From Zingiber officinale (Eukaryota; Streptophyta; Magnoliopsida; Zingiberales; Zingiberaceae), in the NCBI RefSeq assembly GCF_018446385.1, contig NC_055991.1:121005794-121069793 (forward strand): 64,000 bases of DNA, given 5' to 3'. A program made the translations under genes and the position numbers. How positions within the stretch are numbered: the first letter of the stretch is position 1; each line of letters begins with the position of its first letter. The notes under the pieces were generated by a model that did not search any database, was not told the origin of the DNA, and saw only the letters and a program-made list of their open reading frames with translations. This document shows positions 1-10,479 of this stretch, one piece after another.

Positions 1-26
1 AACAAATGATATCAGAGTCATAGTTC
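1..26. mobile_element. Edge of a TRIM-like element interrupted by the Tork copia
   Basis: A degenerate initiator-Met-tRNA primer-binding site (TGATATCAGAG, around 8-18) lies just left of the target-site duplication ATACT at 27-31. Sequence from 12789 onward continues this host element. The outer LTR would lie left of the window. Confidence 0.4.
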
Positions 27-31
27 ATACT

Positions 32-508
32 TGTTGCGTAAAGAGAGGGCAACACCTCTCAACCTCTAAAGCACGAAAGAAGAGGAAGAGAGAAAAGAGA
101 TCGCGTGGAGTAACAAGACAAAGATGTATAAAAGGAGAGCAAACACGAGGAAGGAGAAGAATAGAAAGAAGAAGAGTTACCGTGGTTCGGCGGCGTGACT
201 ATACCACAAAAATGGCCGAAGCTTTATTAAAATTCTCTCTACACGAGAATCACATTACATGATTCTTATGATTGTTGTTGTTCAATAGGTTTACAATATC
301 CTTGTAAATAATGCATAAACCCTAGACCCGGTAAAATCATAACAAAATTTTGTTATGGAAAATCGTAATAGAATTCTGTTATAAAAAACTGTAACAAAAT
401 TATGTTATATAAAATTATAACAGATTTTATTATGAAAAATCTTAATAGATTTTTCTTCCATAACATCTATCGCATTGACCCAATCCAAATATGAGTCACT
501 CGTCAACA
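32..508 (-). repeat. 3' LTR of the Tork copia element
   Basis: 477 bp, TGTTG...CAACA. It is alignable along its whole length to 12304-12783 but visibly diverged, with several indels in the AT-rich half, which carries repeated 'gtaacagaatt'-like motifs. The adjoining polypurine tract is at about 509-528. Confidence 0.9.
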
Positions 509-635
509 ATCTCCACCTTGGCGAATATTCACCTCTTCGAAGAATACGAGTATCTGAAAAAAGCTCCACCTAGATCTCTGGGTCTGGGCTTCCTTCCTCT
601 AGCATTTAGATATATGGATTAAGTTCAAGCAATGC

Positions 636-2181
636 TTAAACTTCTCTGTGGTCATTGGCTTTGTCAGCATTGTCTGCAGTATTGTCTGCAGTATGAACCT
701 TCTCATGTTGAATTTCCCTGGAAGCAATCAACTCTCTGATCTTGTGAAACCTCACATCAATGTGCTTGATTTTCGCATGATACACCTGATTCTTCGCCAA
801 ATAGATAACACTCTGACTATCACATAACAATTTGACTTCACTTTGTTGAACACCCAGTTCTCTGACCAACCTTGTAAGCCATAAAGCTTCCTTCGCTGCT
901 TCAACTGTTGTCATGTACTCCGACTCCATAGTAAACAATGCAACAATATATTGAATCATATATTTCCAACAAATAGGTCCTCCTGCCACAGTGAATACGT
1001 ATCCTATAGTAGATCTCCTGTTATCTAAATCTTCTGCATAGTTCGCATCTACGTACCCAGCAACTGAAGGATTTTTCAGTTGTCTACTGAACATGATGTC
1101 ATAGTCAATTGTACTTCTCAAGTATCTGAAAATCCACTTTACTGCATCCTGATGTGGTCAACTAGGATTTGAGAGAAAGTTGCTTACCATACTAACTGTT
1201 TGCGCCAAATCTGGTCTTGTACAAACCATGGCATACATCAAACAACCAACTGCACTGACATAAGGAACATTTAACATCTCTTGGATCTCGTCATCCATCT
1301 TTGGACACTATGTATTGGATAACTTGAAGTGATGCGCCAAGGGTGTGCTCACCGACTTTGCATTCTTCATGTTAAACCTTTCCAACACATTCTCCACATA
1401 GCTACGTTGAGACAACTATAATATCCCTACAACTCTATCCCTGTGAATCTCCATCCCAAGAATCTTCTTAGCCTCTCCCAAATCTTTAATGTCAAATTCC
1501 TTGCTCAATAGCCTCTTCAATTTATCAACCTCTTTCATTTTCTTTGCAACAATGAGCATGTCATCTACGTATAGTAGAAAGAAAATTAGTGATTCATCTT
1601 CAAGGCTCTTCACATATATGTAGCAGTCATACTCACATCTCCTATATCCGTTTTGAATCATGTATGAATCAAAACATTTGTATCATTGCCTAGGAGATTA
1701 TTTCAATCCATAGAGTGATTTCTTCAACTTTCAAACCAACCGTTCTTGTCCGGGCTGACTAAATCTCTCAGGTTGTGACATAAAAATCGGCTCCTCCAAA
1801 TTTCAATGAAGAAATATCGCTTTCACATCCATTTGCTCCAACTGTAAATCGTGATGTGCCACCAAAGCCAACATTACTCTAATTGACATATGTCTTAACA
1901 CTGGAGAGAAAAAATTTTTATAGTTAATCCCCTTTCTCTATGAATACCCCTTTGCTACCAACTGAGCCTTAAACTTCACTTCTTCTCTCTCTGACATTGC
2001 TTCTTTCTTCTTAAATATCCACTTGCACCCTATAGCTTTCTCTCCTTTAGGAAGTTCCACTAGATCCTACATTTGGTTCTTATGCAACGACTCCATCTCC
2101 TCTGTCATAGCACCCGTCCACTTGTCTTTCTCAGAGCTGTGCATCGTCTCTTGAAAAGATGTAGGGTCTCCGCTACTAGTG
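636..2181 (-). pseudogene. Tork copia reverse transcriptase and RNase H remnants
   Basis: The minus strand encodes the C-terminal half of a copia polyprotein. At 1416-1720 there is reverse-transcriptase sequence with an LYGLK motif and the catalytic YVDDM motif, followed by KDLGEAKKILGMEI. At 636-1121 there is a 161-residue piece of RNase H with the copia signatures GYVDANYAED, RSTIGYVF, ESEYM and CDSQS. Stop codons and frame changes separate the pieces. The left neighbour is the 3' LTR. On the right the reading is interrupted by a solo LTR at 2187. The enzymes would convert genomic RNA to cDNA in cytoplasmic particles, but this copy cannot make them. Confidence 0.85.
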
Positions 2182-2186
2182 ATAAG

Positions 2187-3321
2187 TGTTGGATCTAAAA
2201 GAAAGCTAAAGGGGGGGGGGTGAATAGCGATCGTTGAAAAATCATTATCGAGTCAAAGTACACAGTGGAAAATAATAACGAAAACAATGCTAACACACCA
2301 AGTTTTACTTAGTTCGGAGCCTTCGTCGACTCCTACTTCAAGGCTCGCACGTAAGAGTGCTTTCGTTTTGCAATCCACTAATAGTTCGTAAAAAAAGTTA
2401 CACAATAAGTATAAGAACTATAAAATAAAGTTACCGGCAACAAGGAAAATAAAAACTGAGTCGCAAGTTGTTGGAGAAGTTTCACAGCGTCGCAGGAGCA
2501 TCTTTGGAGCAGCGTGAAAGAAAGCAGTTGCAGATAGAAGTTGTGTTTTGTGCTCCTAGTGGAAGGCTACTTATATAGGCAACTTCGGGGTCCTAGATCC
2601 CTTCCGGACGCTTGGACTGTGACATCATCCATCCAATCAACGTGCTCCAAACTGGCGACAAGATTGATTTTGGGCATTCCGGGTGCCTGGATCCCTTCTA
2701 GGCGCCTAGACCACTCGGGGCGCCTAGATCCCTTCCGGGCGCCAGGACCAACTTTTCTAGCAGCCTTTATTTCCTACAAAATGAAGTTAGTCTGAGACAA
2801 TAAAACTTATATTACCCTGCAAAATAAGTGTTAGCACAATTATAGTTAAGAGTAGTAATTAAATTCTGTCTCCTCGAGATCAAAATCTAGTCAAGATTTC
2901 AACTTAGATTTCCTAAATGGATTTAAGTTTGATCGACGTCTACTATTCTCTCAAACGGGAAATGCGTCCTCACTAAGTCACTCTTCTCTAGTGACTTACC
3001 TTAACTTACCGCTTTGCCAGACATCCGGTAAACCCGTCGACCTGTCTGAACTTCATGTCAGCTATCCAATTGGCCCGCTGACCAAGCTGGACTTCGTGCC
3101 AGATATCCGGGCATCCCATCAACCTATTTGGACTTTGTACCAGCTATTCAGTCAAGCCATCGACCTAGCTGGATTTCTTGCCAGATATCCGGTCAGCCCG
3201 TCAATTATCTGAACTTCTCCTGCACACTTAATTAAATCGTTAGATCACATTAACCCTAATTTAACTTACTTTGTCATTTATTAAAATCTGAGTTAGATCG
3301 TTAGTGCAACCTGCACCAACA
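2187..3321 (-). mobile_element. Solo LTR (copia-type, GGCGCC-dyad family) inside the Tork element
   Basis: 1135 bp, starting TGTTGG and ending CCAACA, flanked by the duplication ATAAG (2182-2186 and 3322-3326). Read on the minus strand it ends in a C-rich tract just before AGCTTTC, like the 3' ends of the other long LTRs here. It carries a TATA box (plus coordinates about 2572-2578). On its upstream side is a cluster of GGCGCC-centred dyads at 2585-2760, including the perfect 12-mer CTAGGCGCCTAG at 2698-2709. A solo LTR arises by recombination between the two LTRs of a full element. The interior is gone, and the short ORFs inside are incidental. Confidence 0.88.
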
Positions 3322-3326
3322 ATAAG

Positions 3327-4435
3327 TGCATAAGGTACCAAGTCTTCGAATCCGTATCTAGTGGGTGGTTTTACAACTTATCTTGTTCTGCCACCAGCTA
3401 TAATGTGATGCTCCATGTACTCTGGGCTAGAATCATCGGAGTTATGAGTCTCTAGTTCCACCTGCATAACATCTTTCTCCATATTGTTTTATGATGTTTC
3501 CTTTCCTTCTTCCTGAGTACACTGTAGCATAGTTTTATCGTCAAACACCATATCTCTGCTGATCACCACCTTGTTGCCTTAGGATCCCAAAACTTGAAGC
3601 CTTTAACTCCTTTCTGATACCCCAGAAAAATGCACTGCTTTGACTTCGCATCCAGCTTTGATCTTTACTCACTAGATATGTGCACATAGGATGGACATCC
3701 AAAAACTAAAAAAAGAGTAATCTACTTGATTCCTTGTCCATACTTCCTCTGATACTTTGCCTTCTAGTGTTGTCCTTGGTGATCTATTAATGAAATAACA
3801 TGCCATGTTAACCGATTCTGCCCAGAAATTCTTTACAAGCCCTACATTTAGCTTAAGACATCTTACCTTCTCAATGATTGTCCTGTTCAACCTTTCCGCT
3901 ACCCCATTCTACTGAGGTGTCCTGCGAACTGAGAAATGTCTCATTATCCCATGCTGCTCACAAAATTCCTGAAACTTTGAATCTGTGTACTTAGTCACAT
4001 GTCTGACCTAAGGCATTTGATCTTTCTTTCGGTCTAGTTCTCTACTTCAGTTTTCCACAGTTTAAACTTTGCAAAAGTTTTCGGCTTGTGACGCATAAAG
4101 TATACCCAGACCTTTCATAAGAAATCATCAGTAAAACTCACAAAATACAAGTGCCCTCCACGTGATGCTACACTAGCTGGTCCCCAGAGATCTGAATGTA
4201 CGTAGTCCAGAATCCTTTCCATCTTATTTGTTGTCGTCTTGAATTGCACTTTGCTTTATTTCCCAAGAACACAAAATTTGCAGAATTCAAGTTTGCATGT
4301 CTTGACACCCTTCAACAAATCTCTCTTATGAAGTTCTAGCATATCACGTTCACCCATATGCCCTAACTGCATATGCCACAAGACTTTACTGTCTGATTCA
4401 GACTCCACCGAGACGACTCCACCTACAACTGTAGT
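3327..4435 (-). pseudogene. Tork copia integrase and linker remnant
   Basis: Minus-strand fragments of a copia integrase. GAG-pre-integrase sequence (LWHMQLGH-like) lies near 4330-4390, and the catalytic-core start HSDLWGP near 4178-4198. Fragments such as NRTIIEKVRCLKLNVGLVKN (3672-3890) match the part around the third acidic residue. The C-terminal part is near 3590-3670. At least six in-frame stops and frameshifts are present. The linker between integrase and reverse transcriptase is where the solo LTR at 2187-3321 landed. An active integrase would insert the cDNA into the chromosome. Confidence 0.8.
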
Positions 4436-5578
4436 TCATATCAACTTGTAGATGTTTCCTGCTACCTTTTGTCCTTTCATTACCGTCAGAGCTCCCTTGC
4501 TGACTTTCATCACCCCGCTCACTGATTTGTAATTACAACCAATATCATCTAGCGTGCTTAGTGAGATCAAGTTTTTCCTTAGCTTTGGTATATATCTGAC
4601 ATCACATAAAGTTCTAATCACACCATCAAACATCTTGATTCTGACATTCCCTATGTCGATAACTTTGCATGACGCATCATTTCCTATCAACATTAAACCA
4701 GAATCCACTGCCCTATAGGTGTCAAACCAATCCTTGTTTGGAGTCATATGATATAAACATGCAGAGTCTAAAATCCATGTATCTGTCAGCTGCTCCGAAC
4801 TCGACATAACTGATAGAATATCTCCATCACCGTTCTCTGAATTTTTTTTTTCAACTATGTTTACAGACTTTGCCAAACTACCTTTGTTCTCTGTAACATG
4901 TTTCTTTATCTCTGGGCAATCTCTCTTGATATGACCTTTGCCTCGACATTTGTTGCACGTGATCACCTTCTTCCATTTCGATTTAGAACGAGCTTTGTTG
5001 TTGTTACCCAATCCAGTTCAAGATTTACTCCTACCACGCTCTTGGTTGCTATTTACCACAAGTCCTTCTCCTTGAGAAACTTCTTCGCTTGTTTTCTTCC
5101 TTTGGTGAAAACCTAGCAATGTACCTGTGATCTCCCCCAATTTGAGAATTTCCTTACCCCACATCAAAGTAGTAACCAAATTCTCGTATGTAGGAGATGA
5201 AGGTATAGAATTCAACAACATCAGCGCCTTGTTCTCGTCTTCGATCTTCACATCAACCCGCTTCAGATCGCTCACAATCTAGTTGAATATGTTGATGTGC
5301 TAATTCAGATCGATTCCTTTTGTCATCTTCTTCCCAAATAATTTCTATTTGAGATACAGTTTGTTTGTTAATAACTTTGACATGTACCAACTTTCCAGCT
5401 TTTGCCAAACTGCCACCGGTGACTACTCGTCCATGACATGGTACATCACATCATCTGTAAGACAAAGTCTGATTGTTGTTACTGCCTTTGCCTGAAGTTT
5501 TTCCCAATCTAATCTCTCTATGCTTTTCAGTTTCCTTTCTCTTAGCGCCTTCACCATGCCTTGTTGCACCAACAAGTC
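4436..5578 (-). pseudogene. Tork copia gag (C-terminal part) and protease remnant
   Basis: Minus strand, reading from 5578 leftward. It starts with the gag-polypeptide (UBN2-like) region, including MSDLKRVDVKIEDENKAL at 5018-5275. Next is one CCHC zinc knuckle, CNKCRGKGHIKRDC (about 4900-4941), then an aspartic protease at 4440-4790. Where copia proteases have Asp-Ser/Thr-Gly, this copy reads ILDSACLYHM, so the active-site Gly is Ala. Stops break the frame (for example near 5012-5017). The first part of gag lies beyond the nested SIRE-like element, at 12184-12262. Gag would build the particle and protease would mature it. Confidence 0.85.
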
Positions 5579-5904
5579 CTTAATGTTGGTGCAACCTTAG
5601 GTCAAGGTTGACCTGGGTGACCCGACTCGAGTTGACCTGACTCGAGGTATATTTTGATGTTTGACAAGAATAGATAGGTTGTATTTTGATGTTTGACAAG
5701 AATAGGAACTTGGGGGATTGTGGGTGCAACCTTTGGTCAAGGTTGACCTGGTTGACCCGACTTGAGTTGACCTGATTCGGGAAAAGTCCAAGTATGGAGA
5801 CTTGGCACGGAAAAGTCCAAGCATGGAGCTTGGCACGGGAAAAGTCCAAGCAGGGAGCTTGGCACGGGGAAAAGTCCAAGTATGGAAGCTTGGCATGGGA
5901 GGTC

Positions 5905-6222
5905 GGAGAGGGCTCGGTACCTTGTTCTCTGGACTGGATGGAGTCGGAGAGGGCTCGGTAGCTCGTTCTCTGGACCGGACGAAGTCGGAGAGGGCTCGGC
6001 AGCTCGTTCTCCGGACTAGATCCGAGAGGGCTCGGTAGCTCTTTCTCTGGACCGGACGTGGAAGTCAGAGAGGGCTCGGTAGCTCGTTCTCTGGACTAGG
6101 TCAGAGAGGGCTCGGTAGCTCGTTCTCTGGACCGGACGTGGAAGTCGGAGAGGGCTCTGTAGCTCGTTCTCCGGACTAGGTTAGAGAGGGCTCGGTAGTT
6201 CGTTCTCTAGATCAGGAAGGCT
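5905..6222 (+). repeat. Minisatellite in the 5' LTR of element A
   Basis: Tandem units of roughly 35-55 bp built on 'gagagggctcggtagctc' followed by 'gttctctggac'. Unit length alternates because two spacer types occur ('cggacgtggaagtc' and 'taggtca'). The corresponding array in the 3' LTR (about 10797-11220) has more units. Confidence 0.85.
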
Positions 6223-6246
6223 TTAGGTTTAAGGCTGGGAAATTGG

Positions 6247-6525
6247 ATCGGTCTGCTGACCGATCTAGTGATACTATGGGTATCTGGATCGGTCTGCTGA
6301 CCGATCCAATGATACACTGGGTCATCTGATCGATCTAGTGACCGATCAGTAACCAAACAGATTGGAAGAAGGAATGGCCTGATCGGTCCACAGACCGATC
6401 AGGGCTCTGCAACCAACTCTCTGTGAGAGTTGGGATCGGTCTGGGGACCGATCAACCTAGGGCCTGATCGGTCCCCTGACCGATCAGATCCGTCCTGGAT
6501 CGATCAGGGTGGAGCCTGATCGGTC
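6247..6525 (+). promoter_or_regulatory. Cluster of GATCGGTC-N4-GACCGATC dyads upstream of the LTR TATA box
   Basis: Several perfect or near-perfect dyads with 8-bp arms and a 4-base centre that varies (tgct, caca, tggg, ccct), plus half-sites. The arms are conserved while the centre is not. The cluster ends about 65 bp before the TATA box at 6591. A role as a binding site or enhancer is inference. Confidence 0.6.
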
Positions 6526-6590
6526 CAGGTCTAGCCGTTGAGTCACAACGGCTAGATTTCTGTGTCTGTGTCTTCTTCTTCGCAGGTTCA

Positions 6591-6597
6591 TATAAAT
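6591..6597 (+). promoter_or_regulatory. TATA box of the element A 5' LTR
   Basis: TATAAAT within 'ttcatataaatcaag'. The same sequence occurs in the 3' LTR at 11629-11635. It lies 36 bp after the CTAGCCGTT/AACGGCTAG hairpin. Confidence 0.6.
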
Positions 6598-7204
6598 CAA
6601 GAGGTGGAGGGCCTCTACAGGGTAGCTGACTTCTTCTTGTTCCTGCGATCTGAGCTTTGCTGAGCTCTCCACTGTTGAAGCTTCGTGTGAGCTTCCCTCG
6701 GCTGGACTCCAACTGATCAGTTGCTGCTGTTGTTGGCATCCGTGAAGTGGTTGCTTCATCACCAGTCGACGAGAAGGCAAGCAAACTAGTGCTTTTACAT
6801 TCATATTGTTCTTGGCTTCTTGCTTTATCTTTGTACTCCGATCTTGCTGTTGCAAGAGAGATTGTGGCGAGGTTTCTCCACCCAGAAGGAGTTTTTATTA
6901 GCCGGTTTTCCGGGGTCTCATCCACCGACGGATTGATATGATTCGTCCACCTTACGGACATGTCGAGGAGTAGGAGTATCATCTCCGAACCTCGTTATAT
7001 CGTCGCGTTTGAGGTTTGATATTCTTCTGTTTCATTTCTATCTTTTATTTCCGCTGCGCTAACTAAAATTGTAGGAAGAAACGTGAATTTGGGGTCGGCT
7101 ATTCACACCTCCCCTCTCTAGCCGCGTCCGAAGGTTCTAACAAGTGGTATCAGAGCGAGGTCGCTCTTCGTCGGATTAACACCCGGGGGAGCACGAGCTA
7201 GAGA

Positions 7205-8680
7205 ATGGATCAACTTGGAGAAGATGTCACGATTCCACCCTTCTACGATCGCGACGACTTCGCGTATTGGAAGGTAAGAATGAAGTATTTTCTTATGACT
7301 AACCTAGTAAATTGGAATTGTGTACAAGTAGGTTTTATTCCTCCTGTGGATAAAGAAGGAGAACCTCTCGAGAAGAAGAAGTGGACGAAAGAACAAATCC
7401 ACCAATCCATAATCAACGACGAGATAACGAAAATTTTTGAATTTTCATTACCTAATGATATCTTGTGTAAGATAGGTGGATACAACAATGCCAAGGAGTT
7501 GTGGAACAACTTGGCTAAGTTCCATGAGGAGAGCTCCAATTCAAGTCATGAAGAGGAGTCAAGTGAGCCAAGTAGCTCACATCATGGAGGTATGGAATTA
7601 GAAGTTGAGGGCTACTCAACATCTAAGGAAGAAGAGGAGGAGAGTTCTTCTTCAAGACTGGAGCAAAAAGAAGAAGCCTCTACCTCCGGAAGGGATGAAA
7701 GAGAGAGCTTATATCCATCCTCAACCCTAGGTAACTTAAGCAACTTAATTTCAAGTAAATTACATATAATGTGCTTTGAGTGTAGGGAATATGAGCATTA
7801 CAAAAGTAAATGTCCAAAGAGGATTAGGAAGACTCCACCGGCACCAAAAGTCAAGGAAGCTGGAGTCCCGATACGCAAGGGCAAGGAGCACGTGGTGTGC
7901 TTCCAATGCAAGCAAAGGGGACATTATAGGAGTCAATGTCCAAGGGGGAGGCAACCTCACAAGGACAAAAGACCAAGCACATCTATGGGGGGAGCTAAGG
8001 CAAACCCTAAGGTATCCTTTAAGGCACATTCTTGCAATTCTAATAAGACACATGCTAGTAGTTTTATTGCAATTGTCAATAATGATAAGCATGATAACCA
8101 TAGAAACTGATACATGTGCTTAGGTGCCAAACATGTTAGCCTAGATAAGGACAATGCTAGAAATGCCAACCCTAGAGTTAACTCATCTAAGGTTAAGGAA
8201 AACCTAGATAGGAATCCCAAACCAACTAGACATATGCCTAGGAATACCTCAAAGAAAAATAGAAAATTAAAGCTTGAGGTATTAAAGAAGGAAAATCAAG
8301 TCTTGAGGTCAAGACTTGACACTTTAAAAAAGGCTCTTAAGAATTTGGAGAAGTCAACTCTAGGGTCTAAGGGTCAAAAATCAAAGCCCAAGGACATGAG
8401 AGGTTTGGGTCACAAACCTAAGTCTCAAGTGGTCAAGTCCGCTTATCATAATGTTCCATTCGATTATGGAACAAGACCTAGGGCTAGGAAGACCATCACC
8501 AAGGTCACAAGGGGAGTCACCCCTAGAGTTGATCTTGATGAGTCCCAAATGACCAAGGCTTTAAAGCCTAGGAGGGTCATTAGGAGGGTTGCTAGGGAAG
8601 TCATCCCTAGTGAATATTTAGTGAACCCAATGAGCTCAAATAGGTATTGGGTTCCTAGGAGCGTGATTCCTTCACGCTAG
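7205..8680 (+). pseudogene. Gag-like reading frame of element A, one in-frame TGA
   Basis: A single frame of 492 codons is open except for one TGA at 8108-8110. The ATG at 7205 follows the primer site by about 50 bp. Residues 1-110 match the start of the copia gag-polypeptide (UBN2) fold (DDFAYWKVRMKYFL, WTKEQ, AKELWNNLAKFHEE). A Ser/Glu-rich linker then replaces the rest of that domain. Two zinc knuckles follow: CFECREYEHYKSKC, with the usual Gly before His changed to Glu, and CFQCKQRGHYRSQC. After the stop the frame continues for 189 codons, very basic, with a coiled-coil stretch (KLKLEVLKKENQVLRSRLDT). The product would be an RNA-binding particle protein. Either nonsense decay or readthrough could explain the stop; decay is simpler. 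Confidence 0.75.
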
Positions 8681-8689
8681 ATGGTTTAG

Positions 8690-10470
8690 GGTGTGCCAAC
8701 CTTAATTGGATAGGTAGTTAACCTACTCATGGCAAAAGGTGGCATTTTAGGAATTTTCAAGGTGTAATCAAGCCTTGAAAATGAAATTAAAAATTATTCC
8801 TAAGGTGATTAGGATGTGCCAACCACATTTGAGGAGTTTTCTAGGGTCAATCTAATTGGCACATAGTGATCTAAAAATCTTTAGTATATGATTTTAGGTC
8901 TATTACACTTAGGAATATAGAATTTATGGTAAAATGATCAAAATTAACAAAAATAGCAACTAAGGCTAGAATTAGGTATTTTCTATACCTTTATATGTTA
9001 TTTGTCATACATTGTTTGTCATATGACATGTCATGACATCATATTTAACTTATTATCATTTGAAATGTCATGATAATACTTAGGTTAGTTATATGTCATG
9101 CCTTATTTAAGTTTCATACTTTATACCATGACATCATGACATTGGCACATATTTCCACTTATGATATTATTTTATGCCATGTCATCATCTCTTGCATTTA
9201 TGATCAATTATATTGATTTAAGGATAAAAACATAATTTGATATGGAGATCTAATTGTTGTTTAGAAAATGCATGAGAACTTAGCTTAAGATGACCTAAAC
9301 TCATATCTCACATCAAAATTGACTTGGATGTGTTTGATACACCTTAAATGTGTGTGAGATATTAGGATGATGAGTTAGGATCAAGGTGCATAGTTCTTGT
9401 ACCTAGATGAACCTAATTCGAAATTGAGGATCATAGGGAAAACTTGCGTACAAGTCATGTAGCCCTAAGATTGTGGTCCTAAATTGAATGGTTTAAAATC
9501 ATTTCAAAATCGATTTGAAAAACCTTGATGAAGCTTTTCTAGTGATAACATTCATCATTGAGCAAGTTGATACAAAGATGGATTAACCTTGAGCTATTTC
9601 AAAGTCTTTCGAACTTTGTATCAAGATTTAAAAATGGGAGTTATTTTCATAGAAAATTATTTTTTTTCATGATAATATATGTTATGAGGAATGTATCCTC
9701 AAAATTTTATAATTTTTGGAATTTTCTGTAATTTTTTTAGGGGTTTCTGAATTTCGGGAGAAAAATCAGAAATTCTTATCAGAGAATTGTGGACCGATCA
9801 GAGAAGATCCTAATCGGTCCAGGGAAGTCTGGATCGGTCACTGGACCGATCCAGGGCAGTGTGGATCGGTCTGGTGGCCGATCCAGTGGAGTCCTGATCG
9901 GTCTGGTGACCGATCAGAGCGTGTCAAAATGCTGATTTTCGACTGTTGTCTGAAATTTCAGCTATGGAAGTTTGTGCTTAGATTTCTAAAGGGTTGAAAC
10001 TCTCCAAGACATTGTTGGTACAATGGTCAAGGAGGAGTTGACCATTAGGGGGAGTTTTACCTAATGGTCAAGGAGGAGTTGACCATTAGGGGGAGTTTTA
10101 CCTAATGGTCAAGGAGGAGTTGACCATCAGGGGGAGTTGACTTTTAGGGGGAATTTTTGCTCGTCAAGTTTTTTTTTTATAAGTGATTATCACTAAGTTG
10201 ATTGTTGATTTTAGTATCAAGGGGGAAATTAAGGGTTTCAATGAAAGGTATGGGACTTTCATTAGGAAGAAACTCTTGACCTTGATTCACTCTTTTTGAT
10301 GTGTGTCAAAAAGGGGGAGAATGTCCAGAGAATGTTCAAGGAAGAACATTGGAGTTTGGGGAGAATGTTCAGAGAATGTTCAAGGAAGAACATTGGAGAA
10401 CTATTGGAAAACCTAAGTTAGGTTATCGGGTTAACCTAACTTGATTATGGTTTTTGTCAAACATCAAAAA
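8690..10470 (+). other. Non-coding internal region of element A
   Basis: About 1.8 kb without recognisable coding sequence. It contains repeated 'atgtcatgacat' words (9010-9200), four GATCGGTC-type dyads at about 9790-9920 matching those in the LTR, three 43-bp tandem units at 10020-10142, and a duplicated 'agagaatgttcaaggaagaa' segment (about 10330-10400). A polypurine-like AAAAAGGGGGAGAATGT at 10310-10326 precedes the true one at 10466-10479. Confidence 0.7.
10020..10142 (+). repeat. Three 43-bp tandem units
   Basis: Units contain 'aatggtcaaggaggagttga' followed by 'ccattagggggagtttta'. They differ by only a few bases, and the third is slightly diverged. GGTCA and TGACC within a unit form a short dyad. 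Confidence 0.85.
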
Positions 10471-10479
10471 GGGGGAGAT

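Larger units (their letters stand above)
5584..7142 (+). repeat. 5' LTR of element A
   Basis: 1559 bp, TGTTGGTGCAACC...TTCTAACA. Order inside: two copies of a lead segment around 'caaggttgacctg', short repeats of 'aaaagtccaagcatggagcttggcac' type (5780-5900), a minisatellite (about 5900-6220), a cluster of GATCGGTC/GACCGATC dyads (6247-6525), a 9-bp-arm hairpin CTAGCCGTT/AACGGCTAG (6531-6555), a TATA box (6591-6597), and a conserved downstream part with 'ccaccgacggattga' and 'ccgctgcgctaac'. Confidence 0.9.

Noticed and set aside
5580..5896. Paired minus-strand ORFs with LDFSRAKL-like repeats
   Set aside because: The repeating peptide is the translation of short tandem repeats in the LTR; stop-free because of the repeat unit, not selection.
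6452..6982. A 176-residue minus-strand ORF, repeated at 11496-12020
   Set aside because: It runs antisense through the dyads and U3/R of the element A LTR, recurs only because the LTR recurs, and has no domain.
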